64,000 nt of DNA from Hetaerina americana (lineage: Eukaryota; Arthropoda; Insecta; Odonata; Calopterygidae). The notes beneath the pieces are model-generated. The model did not search any database and was not told where the DNA came from. It saw only the letters and a list, made by a program, of their open reading frames with translations. Shown here piece by piece: positions 37,893 through 45,301 of this stretch; the first letter of the stretch is position 1, and each line of letters opens with the position of its first letter. Both the position numbers and the translations under genes were made by a program. Location of the stretch: the NCBI GenBank assembly GCA_022747635.1, contig JAKTNV010000003.1, positions 9,030,548 to 9,094,547 on the forward strand, in the 5' to 3' direction.

Positions 37893-37925
37893 TCGAATTT
37901 TCGGTGGTCGTTGCCACCTTTATCA
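37893..37925 (-). ncRNA. Hammerhead-like stem-loop at PLE 3' end (minus copy)
   Basis: On the minus strand it reads TTGATAAAGGTGGCAACGACCACCGAAA. A perfect GGTGG/CCACC stem is followed by GAAA and preceded by TTGATAA instead of CUGANGA. It resembles a degenerate hammerhead core, which is known to occur in Penelope-like elements. Cleavage is doubtful because the CUGANGA box is altered. Confidence 0.35.
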
Positions 37926-38100
37926 AGGAGGAGAGGGACAGAACTGAAGGGAATGCGAGGGCTGGAGCGATGGATGGAAGGGGAAGGTGGGGAGGGAATT
38001 CCGAAGGGACGGGTTTGGAGGGGCAGCGTTAGAAGGGTGGGGAAAATGTAGAAGGTGATGGGGGTGGAAGGGGGATGAAAATATAATTAGAACAGGGTAA

Positions 38101-39655
38101 TTAGTGCCTAATATTGATTCCTGGCCAGTTCCAGGACTCCAAAAGCCAGATGAAGGATTGCTCTAGTGTTTTCAGTTTCAGAGGAGGATCAGAGGGTGGG
38201 AGGGATGCTATGATTGATACACTATAGCATTTATCAAAGGGAGTGTTGTGTTCGGAGGCGTGTTTGGGGATAGGGAGCATGTCAATGAAGGAAGAGTTTT
38301 TGCATGAGGCTCGGTGGTTGTTGATTCTGATATTGAGGGGTGTGGTGGTTTGCCCAATATAATAGGCAGGGCACAGTTGGCACTTCAGAAGGTACACTAC
38401 ATTGCTAGAAGTGCAAGTAGAGGAGGGAATTGGTGGGAGAGAGTTAAAAAGCGGGTGGGAGAGGGATGGGATTTTGGTTTTGAAAATAGGGCATGTTTTA
38501 CATCTGGGTTTATTGCAAGGCGTTGGAGTGGTTTTAGGACGGGTTGGGGATTTAAGGAGTGGATTTGTTGATTTGAGGAGATCGGATAGGTTGGCGGGGC
38601 GTTTGAAAGTAACTGAGGGGCATTTGGGAAAAAGGTTGGCGGTGGCATTATGATTTTTTAGGATAGGGTAGAGGTCTTTCAGGATTGATCGTATAGATTC
38701 TAAGCCCGGGAAGTATGTAGTGCAAATTGAGAGAGGGTGGGGTTCTGCGGTGGAGGAAGGTTTGGGAGTGTACGCATGTTTTCGGATTCTTTTGTTCAGG
38801 AGGGATTCGGGATAACCTCTTTTTAGGAGGGAACAGTGTAGACTTGAAAGGAAATAATCAAGGGAATCAGGGTCACTACAAATTCTGTGTCCCCTTGTGG
38901 ATAGGGAGTAAGGAATGGAGCGTTTTGTGTGATCTGGGTGGCAACTATTGTAGTGTAAGTATTGCTGTTTGTTTGTGGGTTTAATATGTACAGAGGTGTG
39001 AAATGTTTGGTTTCTTAATGTAACATTTACATCTAGGAAGGTGATTTGGGAGGAGGATACTGTAGAACTGAAGGAAATAGAGGACGAAGCATTGAGGTCG
39101 GAAATGAAAGCTTTCAGGGAATCGGTACCATATTGCCAGAGGAGGAAGATATCATCGATGTACCTGAGCCACAATAGAGGTTTCAGTGGTTGTTTTGACA
39201 GGAATTTCTTCTCTGCGAGACCAAGAAAGAGGTTTGCATAGGAAGGGCTGAACCTGCTACCCATGGCACAGCCCTTGATTTGTAAGAAGAATTTGTCGTT
39301 AAAGAAAAAGGAGTTGCGGGTGAGGATGAACTCGGAAAGACTAAGGAGAAAATCTGTGCTGGGTATGTGTGGCTCAGGGCGTTGGGAGAGGTAATGTTTG
39401 AGAGCGGAGAGACCTTCTGAGTGGGGAATCGATGTGTATAGGGATGTTGCATCTATGGTGGCCATAATGATCTCAGTATCTGGAGGGAGGGAGGTTGATT
39501 TTAGCCTTTCCAGGAAATGGTAAGAATCTTTGGTGTATGACGGTAGGGAATGGACTATCGGTTGGAGATAGTGGTCTACAAATGCAGAAATGCAATACGT
39601 CCGCGAGGATTGTCACGTGGTTTACTCTGGGGGTGGGGGTAAAAGAGAGGCCCAA
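38101..39655 (-). pseudogene. PLE protein, internally deleted: partial RT plus GIY-YIG endonuclease
   Basis: The main open part (38101-39465, 454 codons) starts at MATIDATSLYTSI, RT motif A. It continues through GCAMGSRFSPSYAN and YIDDIFLLW (catalytic Asp pair), then the C-rich CNKPRCKTC motif and a GIY-YIG-type segment VVYLLKCQLC..YYIGQT. Upstream, about 39587-39655 encodes GLSFTPTPRVNHV, the conserved N-terminal motif of GIY-YIG PLEs, in another frame. The 590-bp deletion removes the first part of the RT and shifts the frame. One visible residue difference (INNH/INNQ) separates it from the plus copy, so duplication or insertion was recent. Confidence 0.88.
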
Positions 39656-41756
39656 ACTCGCGTCGGACGTATTGCATTTCTGCCGGAATCTCCGGTGGAA
39701 GGCATTTTGGGATTCCCAACCGTCACTCCAGCAAGTTTCCAGACCCCTTCACAACGCCTTACATAAATTCAAGCCGGCTTCTGCCCGAGAACCCAATCCC
39801 CTCCCCCCAAATCATCCAATTGAAATTTTTATAAACCTTCTCCTGTCCAGAATTTCCAACCCGTCTTTCCTCAAGACCCTAAATCCTCGACCCAACCTGT
39901 CTCCAACCGAATCCACTGAACTAAAAAGGCTAATTAAGGATCCTAATATCATCATTACTTCCGCGGACAAAGGTTCAACAGTTGTTGTCTTAAATAGATC
40001 GGATTACATAACGGAGGTTGACAGGCAACTCTCGGATACGTGCGCATACCGGCAAATCCCCGAAGACCCAAACCCCGCACTTCAGAAGGAACTTATTGAA
40101 TTTCTCGTGTCCAACGGGCCAAATGAGGGTCTATCTCCTTCAGACCTGGACCTCCTCTCCCCTCCCCACCCACGCACCCCTCATTTCTATATCCTTCCAA
40201 AGATTCACAAGCCTGGGAATCCCGGTCGTCCGATTTTATCCTCCCGTCACTCCCCAACTGAAAGAATCTCTGCATTTGTAGACCACTATCTCCAACCGAT
40301 AGTCCATTCCCTACCGTCATACACCAAAGATTCTTACCATTTCCTGGAAAGGCTAAAATCAACCTCCCTCCCTCCAGATACTGAGATCATTATGGCCACC
40401 ATAGATGCAACATCCCTATACACATCGATTCCCCACTCAGAAGGTCTCTCCGCTCTCAAACATTACCTCTCCCAACGCCCTGAGCCACACATACCCAGCA
40501 CAGATTTTCTCCTTAGTCTTTCCGAGTTCATCCTCACCCGCAACTCCTTTTTCTTTAACGACAAATTCTTCTTACAAATCAAGGGCTGTGCCATGGGTAG
40601 CAGGTTCAGCCCTTCCTATGCAAACCTCTTTCTTGGTCTCGCAGAGAAGAAATTCCTGTCAAAACAACCACTGAAACCTCTATTGTGGCTCAGGTACATC
40701 GATGATATCTTCCTCCTCTGGCAATATGGTACCGATTCCCTGAAAGCTTTCATTTCCGACCTCAATGCTTCGTCCTCTATTTCCTTCAGTTCTACAGTAT
40801 CCTCCTCCCAAATCACCTTCCTAGATGTAAATGTTACATTAAGAAACCAAACATTTCACACCTCTGTACATATTAAACCCACAAACAAACAGCAATACTT
40901 ACACTACAATAGTTGCCACCCAGATCACACAAAACGCTCCATTCCTTACTCCCTATCCACAAGGGGACACAGAATTTGTAGTGACCCTGATTCCCTTGAT
41001 TATTTCCTTTCAAGTCTACACTGTTCCCTCCTAAAAAGAGGTTATCCCGAATCCCTCCTGAACAAAAGAATCCGAAAACATGCGTACACTCCCAAACCTT
41101 CCTCCACCGCAGAACCCCACCCTCTCTCAATTTGCACTACATACTTCCCGGGCTTAGAATCTATACGATCAATCCTGAAAGACCTCTACCCTATCCTAAA
41201 AAATCATAATGCCACCGCCAACCTTTTTCCCAAATGCCCCTCAGTTACTTTCAAACGCCCCGCCAACCTATCCGATCTCCTCAAATCAACAAATCCACTC
41301 CTTAAATCCCCAACCCGTCCTAAAACCACTCCAACGCCTTGCAATAAACCCAGATGTAAAACATGCCCTATTTTCAAAACCAAAATCCCATCCCTCTCCC
41401 ACCCGCTTTTTAACTCTCTCCCACCAATTCCCTCCTCTACTTGCACTTCTAGCAATGTAGTGTACCTTCTGAAGTGCCAACTGTGCCCTGCCTATTATAT
41501 TGGGCAAACCACCACACCCCTCAATATCAGAATCAACAACCAACGAGCCTCATGCAAAAACTCTTCCTTCATTGACATGCTCCCTATCCCCAAACACGCC
41601 TCCGAACACAACACTCCCTTTGATAAATGCTATAGTGTATCAATCATAGCATCCCTCCCACCCTCTGATCCTCCTCTGAAACTGAAAACACTAGAGCAAT
41701 CCTTCATCTGGCTTTTGGAGTCCTGGAACTGGCCAGGAATCAATATTAGGCACTAA
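39495..41756 (+). CDS. Penelope-like element protein: reverse transcriptase with C-terminal GIY-YIG endonuclease
   Basis: The frame is open for 753 codons. PLE proteins copy element RNA at a nick made by their own endonuclease. Counting from 39495, the first ~55 codons are antisense of the inverted partner and probably not native; the earliest in-frame ATG is 39534. Native sequence begins near 39658 (ASDVLHFCRNLRWKAF). RT region: IITSADKGSTVVV (about 153), HFYILPKIHKPG, DATSLYTSI (about 303), GCAMGSRFSPSYANLFLG, YIDDIFLLW (401-409), TFLDVNVTLR. The C-terminal part has CNKPRCKTC, then the GIY-YIG domain VVYLLKCQLC (about 655) and YYIGQT (667-672). The stop TAA at 41754-41756 matches the partner copy. 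The N-terminal GLSFTPTP motif is missing here, so it is slightly 5' truncated. Activity is uncertain. Confidence 0.88.
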   Translation: MILAFPGNGKNLWCMTVGNGLSVGDSGLQMQKCNTSARIVTWFTLGVGVKERPKLASDVLHFCRNLRWKAFWDSQPSLQQVSRPLHNALHKFKPASAREPNPLPPNHPIEIFINLLLSRISNPSFLKTLNPRPNLSPTESTELKRLIKDPNIIITSADKGSTVVVLNRSDYITEVDRQLSDTCAYRQIPEDPNPALQKELIEFLVSNGPNEGLSPSDLDLLSPPHPRTPHFYILPKIHKPGNPGRPILSSRHSPTERISAFVDHYLQPIVHSLPSYTKDSYHFLERLKSTSLPPDTEIIMATIDATSLYTSIPHSEGLSALKHYLSQRPEPHIPSTDFLLSLSEFILTRNSFFFNDKFFLQIKGCAMGSRFSPSYANLFLGLAEKKFLSKQPLKPLLWLRYIDDIFLLWQYGTDSLKAFISDLNASSSISFSSTVSSSQITFLDVNVTLRNQTFHTSVHIKPTNKQQYLHYNSCHPDHTKRSIPYSLSTRGHRICSDPDSLDYFLSSLHCSLLKRGYPESLLNKRIRKHAYTPKPSSTAEPHPLSICTTYFPGLESIRSILKDLYPILKNHNATANLFPKCPSVTFKRPANLSDLLKSTNPLLKSPTRPKTTPTPCNKPRCKTCPIFKTKIPSLSHPLFNSLPPIPSSTCTSSNVVYLLKCQLCPAYYIGQTTTPLNIRINNQRASCKNSSFIDMLPIPKHASEHNTPFDKCYSVSIIASLPPSDPPLKLKTLEQSFIWLLESWNWPGINIRH

Positions 41757-42034
41757 TTACCCTGTTCTAATTATATTTTCATCCCCCTTCCACCCCCATC
41801 ACCTTCTACATTTTCCCCACCCTTCTAACGCTGCCCCTCCAAACCCGTCCCTTCGGAATTCCCTCCCCACCTTCCCCTTCCATCCATCGCTCCAGCCCTC
41901 GCATTCCCTTCAGTTCTGTCCCTCTCCTCCTTGATAAAGGTGGCAACGACCACCGAAAATTCGAAAAATAGTGAGTCTCTTTTTTTGTGTGTTTCTGTGT
42001 TTTTGTCTGTGTCCACTAGTGCTAAGTGTTATAC

Positions 42035-42036
<2 letters not shown>
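39658..42036 (+). mobile_element. Penelope-like element, plus-strand copy
   Basis: About 2.38 kb from the palindrome centre to a (TA)n tract. It carries the RT/GIY-YIG frame and a C-rich 3' UTR of about 280 nt with a hammerhead-like stem-loop. The head-to-head partner lies at 37788-39657. No target duplication is visible, only TA repeats at both outer ends of the pair. The 5' end is truncated relative to the N-terminal motif kept in the partner. Confidence 0.9.
41931..41975 (+). ncRNA. Hammerhead-like stem-loop at PLE 3' end (plus copy)
   Basis: TTGATAAAGG at 41931-41940 leads into stem GGTGG (41939-41943), loop CAACGA, stem CCACC (41950-41954) and GAAA (41955-41958). It is identical to the minus-copy motif. 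The order resembles a hammerhead core, but the conserved CUGANGA is replaced by CUUGAUAA, so self-cleavage is unproven. Confidence 0.35.

Positions 42037-42070
<34 letters not shown>
42037..42070. repeat. (TA)n tract at right end of PLE pair
   Basis: About 34 bp of pure TA directly following the PLE 3' end. Confidence 0.95.
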
Positions 42071-42077
<7 letters not shown>

Positions 42078-43045
42078 GCGTACATAATCGGTTGACTTGC
42101 AAATTTCTTGTAAGCCTTACATTATCCGGAAAAGAGGAACGAGTGGTTTCTCTATGTAAAAATAACTTTTTCCTCTACTCCCAAGATATTAATTTGGTTC
42201 CAAGTAGGAATCAATAATATCTTAAGATTCTAAATAAATCTCTTACTTATTGAAAACAGAAACGGTCTTTATCGGTATTTAAATATCGGTATCGGTACTT
42301 TTTCGGTATCGGTAACGGTATTTAACTCTCAAAATTAATTCTTCGATGCACATTTTCTAAAGCTTCAATTTGTTAGTTACATTGACATTTTATTAAAATC
42401 GAATCAATATGGTTCCTATCGTAAATAAATGTATTGCAATTTTGGTGAGCAATTATAGGTAGTTATGCTACAGAAATAGTTACATATGAAATCGTTTAGA
42501 TGGTGACGTGAATGCATTGATTTCAATAGCTAGATGCTGATGATTTCACTCACAAGACAGCATGCTTTAGGTAATTATGGGTCTTTAGCTGGTCATGACT
42601 TTAAATTTAAAAAAACGTTTGATTGCGTGCAAACACAATTTTCATGCACTCTTTTCCATTTGTTAATTACCTGTCAGAAGTAGTAATTTCACCCTTGTAA
42701 CCTTCATAAAATAATAGACCAATTAATTATTGAGGTACAAATCGTTAGCCACAACAAAACAATCGGATTTTAGGCAATAAGTCTGATAGTCTCTTTAATT
42801 TTTGCGTACTACCATAGATAAAATCAGTTATTTCTTACCTTTAGTAGATTCTAATATTTTATCAGCCTACGGCTTGGAATCTGGGTGAAAATCTGTCACT
42901 GTTACGTAAGCAGAAGTGCAATAAATCCATCATCAAACAGACAATAAGTTGTGATCGGCCTCTGATCTCGTACATCCTTCAGTTTTAACCACTTGAGATA
43001 TTGCCTTTCACCGACCGTGTAAAAGGAAAACGAAATGGCTCCACC
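42071..43045. other. AT-rich spacer
   Basis: No gene seen; contains the TATCGG repeat listed separately. Confidence 0.4.
42262..42325 (+). repeat. Degenerate TATCGG hexanucleotide repeat
   Basis: At least six TATCGGTA-like units (CGGTATCGGTAC, TTTCGGTATCGGTAACGG and so on), interrupted by short T- or A-rich stretches. Similar CGGTATCGG strings occur near the ends of some hAT-like elements, but no transposase or paired end is visible here. Confidence 0.6.
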
Positions 43046-43870
43046 GTGGTCCTTATAAGAGCGAGCTGAGGGAGAGAGTTCCCCTCTCTCCCTCAGCTCG
43101 CTCTTATTAGGACCATGGTCCTCACTATATAGGGACGTCGGACTAATCGAAATGCAGAGGTGCGGAATGCCGGTTATAGAAAGGGGTTTGTGACCTCTGC
43201 GTGGCATTAAAATGAGCGACTTCATCGGGGGGACGAGTGGAGAGGAATGAAGGCGGAGGATGCGGGAAAGAGAGAGGGTAGTGCGAGTGAAGCGGGAGGT
43301 AGGGAACTCTGCCCGACGAGAGCGGGGAAAATATTTACCGAACAAATAATACATAAAGGAATCGCGGGGAAAGAGGAGGCACGAGAGAAAAAGGAGTTCC
43401 AGTTCACGGACTGGTCGAGGTAGAGGTTTAAGAGATTCAGGGTGGGGGGAGGGAGAGGGGTCTTAAGGCGAGGAAGGAGGGGGGATGGGAATTGAAATGG
43501 AATCAGAGTCAACTGTGAAAGGGATTAAGGGGGCAAAAATATGTTTGGGGCTGTGGGAAGCGTTTGGGTTCCAGAGCGCAGAACTAGGGCGTCTCCTCGG
43601 GTGTGCGTGCGGAAAGGAAAAAATATACGAAAGAAAAAGAAGGGTACGAGGGTGGTGGAGGATGGCGAGCGTTGTGGAGGAAGGACGTGAGAGTGAGAGA
43701 TAGCACAGCAGAGGGCGAGGTGGAGAAAAAGGAGTGGAAAGGGAGCAAGAGAGGAAGCTATGGCGACGGGCAAGGGACAGAGAGTTTTGAGTGGGGTTGG
43801 CAGTTGAGAGAAGCGATTTTTTTGATGAAGTTAAAAAGCGACGGCAATTAGGACGAACAGAAATAGAAAA
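43040..43870. other. Purine-rich GC island
   Basis: The plus strand is strongly G/A-rich over about 800 bp. Frames on both strands (up to 150 codons) show no domain. The left end contains the 32-bp hairpin listed separately. Confidence 0.35.
43047..43115 (+). repeat. Near-perfect 32-bp hairpin with 5-nt loop
   Basis: Arm 43047-43078 (TGGTCCTTATAAGAGCGAGC and onward) pairs with 43084-43115 with a single mismatch. The loop is TTCCC. The size and near-perfect pairing fit a snap-back repeat or hairpin RNA. No known element is recognised. Confidence 0.85.
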
Positions 43871-44251
43871 GGCATGAATTCTCTTCTTACTTTCTTCTTC
43901 CGGCCGAAGAACCTGAAAACCGCCATAAAAGTTTCAATTTATCTCTTGCCCAGCAAAGTCCCCAACTGTCCCAGGTTTGTACGCAATATTACCTTCCTTC
44001 GTGCTAACGACATTTTGGCTAACTTGTGGGGAGGATAATACAACGGTCTACGTCAATATTGGTGATGAAACAGAGGGACATGTTTTCTATGCACGTTCAT
44101 GCGAAATTTAAACTTGAAGCATTGTAAATGAATAATGTTAAGGAGAGGGAATGTGGTGTCTCCATGTGAACCGAAACACGTGTCTTTTGCGGCTCCTCAG
44201 CGACGTCTCTTGGTGAATTGATTTTTTCTGTGAGGGTGTGTGTGTGTGTGG

Positions 44252-44252
<1 letters not shown>
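43871..44252. other. Spacer with short (GT)n
   Basis: Nothing recognised apart from GT repeats at about 44235-44250 leading into (TA)n. Confidence 0.4.

Positions 44253-44322
<70 letters not shown>
44253..44322. repeat. (TA)n microsatellite
   Basis: About 70 bp pure TA following (GT)n. Confidence 0.95.
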
Positions 44323-44323
<1 letters not shown>

Positions 44324-44347
44324 TTTCGTAGACGTTACCAGTAATAA

Positions 44348-44355
<8 letters not shown>

Positions 44356-44404
<49 letters not shown>
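44356..44404. repeat. (TA)n microsatellite, left flank of LINE fragment
   Basis: About 48 bp TA, separated from the previous tract by about 33 bp of unique sequence. Confidence 0.95.
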
Positions 44405-44406
<2 letters not shown>

Positions 44407-44410
44407 TATC

Positions 44411-45028
44411 TATGCGATTTTCTAGAAAGAAAAAGGCTACGCTAAACATTAAAATAAGAGGGCAAAAACTAGAGCAGGTAGAACAGTTTACGTATCTCGG
44501 TAGTGTTTTGGACCAACACGGTCAAAGTAGTAGGGACGTAAGGAGAAGAATTGCGTTAGGCAAAGAGGCTTTTACAAGGAGGACGGGGACGTTGAATAAG
44601 GATCTTAAGAAAAGACTCATAAAAACTTTGATATGGAGCGTAGTTCTATGCGGCGCGGAAACTTGGTCATTGAAGCAGGAGGATAGACGTAGACTGGAGG
44701 CTTTTGAGATGTTGGTGTGGAGAAGAATGTAGAAGGTGAAATGGACAGAGAAGAAAGCAAATGAGGAAGTACTTGGTATGGTGGGCGAAGAGAGGGGTTT
44801 GTTGGGAGAAATCCTATGGAGGCAGGAAAAGTGGCTGAAGGGGGTATTGACCGGCAGCGGGATGTTGAAGACTGTAATTGAGGGGAGAATGTTAGGCAAA
44901 CGTGGAGAGGGAAGGAACAGCATAGGAATGTTGGACGGGATGAAGGGAGGAAGAAAGTACTCAGAGATGAAGAGGGACCTGGTGTAGAGTAGGATGCTGG
45001 ATTTTGTGTTTTGTTAGAAGTCACAGAA

Positions 45029-45033
<5 letters not shown>
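44411..45033 (+). mobile_element. LINE fragment truncated at both ends, between TA tracts
   Basis: Homology to the intact LINE starts at TATGCGATTTTCTAGAAAG and runs through the ORF2 C-terminus. It ends in the 3' UTR at CACAGAATATTTA, lacking the last ~60 nt that other copies keep, and merges into (TA)n. Loss of the 3' terminus cannot come from ordinary target-primed insertion, so later recombination or slippage with TA is likely. Confidence 0.9.
44413..44987 (+). pseudogene. LINE ORF2 C-terminal fragment with a premature stop
   Basis: It encodes [14 protein letters not shown], then [31 protein letters not shown], and the normal C-terminus KYSEMKRDLV. A TAG at 44730-44732 replaces the Glu codon after WRRM. 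Four codons (RELM-equivalent) are deleted near 44583. It is dead. Confidence 0.9.

Positions 45034-45060
<27 letters not shown>
45034..45060. repeat. (TA)n tract
   Basis: TA repeat between the LINE fragment and the PLE-like fragment. Confidence 0.9.
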
Positions 45061-45067
<7 letters not shown>

Positions 45068-45247
45068 GTATACAAACACACATCTTATCCCAAATGAAAC
45101 TGGATATACATATTCTGAAGACGACGGCCGAGCCGTCGAAACGCCGAATAACATATTGTGAGTGTCCTTTCTTTGTGTCTCTATGGTCTAAAAATCTATA
45201 TCTGTGTTTTTGTATATTTGTGCGTAGCCGAAGAGCGTTCCATTTCG

Positions 45248-45248
<1 letters not shown>
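45061..45248 (+). mobile_element. Short PLE-3'-end-like repeat with hammerhead-like core
   Basis: About 190 bp between two TA tracts. From 45150 to 45248 it matches the complement of 62888-62997 at roughly 80% by eye (GTGAGTGTCCTTTCTTTGTG, TCTGTGTTTTT, TTTGTGCGT, CCATTTCGAA). The order of stem-loop, GAAA, GTGAGT, CTTTNTTTGTGT and CTGTGTTTTTGT also recalls the PLE 3' UTR at 41931-42010. It is probably the tail of a different PLE family or a small non-autonomous derivative. Confidence 0.55.
45115..45142 (+). ncRNA. Hammerhead-like core CTGAAGA-stem-GAAA
   Basis: CTGAAGA (45115-45121) fits CUGANGA. One C follows, then stem GACGGC (45123-45128), loop CGA, stem GCCGTC (45132-45137) and GAAA (45138-45141). 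The extra C at 45122 and the absence of an evident stem III with a cleavage UH leave activity unclear. Confidence 0.45.

Positions 45249-45297
<49 letters not shown>
45249..45297. repeat. (TA)n microsatellite
   Basis: About 48 bp pure TA following the PLE-like fragment. Confidence 0.95.

Positions 45298-45301
<4 letters not shown>

Larger units (their letters stand above)
37788..39657 (-). mobile_element. Penelope-like element, minus-strand copy with internal deletion
   Basis: About 1.87 kb and a near-exact inverted copy of the plus-strand PLE. The match covers 37803-39588 against 40269-42036. Inward from there, 39588-39607 matches the plus-copy 5' segment 39664-39683, so 590 bp (plus-copy equivalent 39684-40273) are missing. 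The deletion ends share TCTGC. The outer end carries about 45 nt (37788-37832) absent from the plus copy and runs into (TA)n. Inverted partial copies are a known habit of Penelope-like elements. Confidence 0.9.

Noticed and set aside
38314..39241. Several plus-strand frames within the minus PLE copy, and their mirror images at 40616-41543
   Set aside because: Antisense shadows of the PLE coding sequence, duplicated by the palindrome.
44238..44449. Long Tyr-Ile repeat reading frames over TA tracts (also at 37757, 42026, 45004, 45060)
   Set aside because: (TA)n has no stop in any frame and translates as YI repeats; these are microsatellite artefacts fused to neighbouring sequence.
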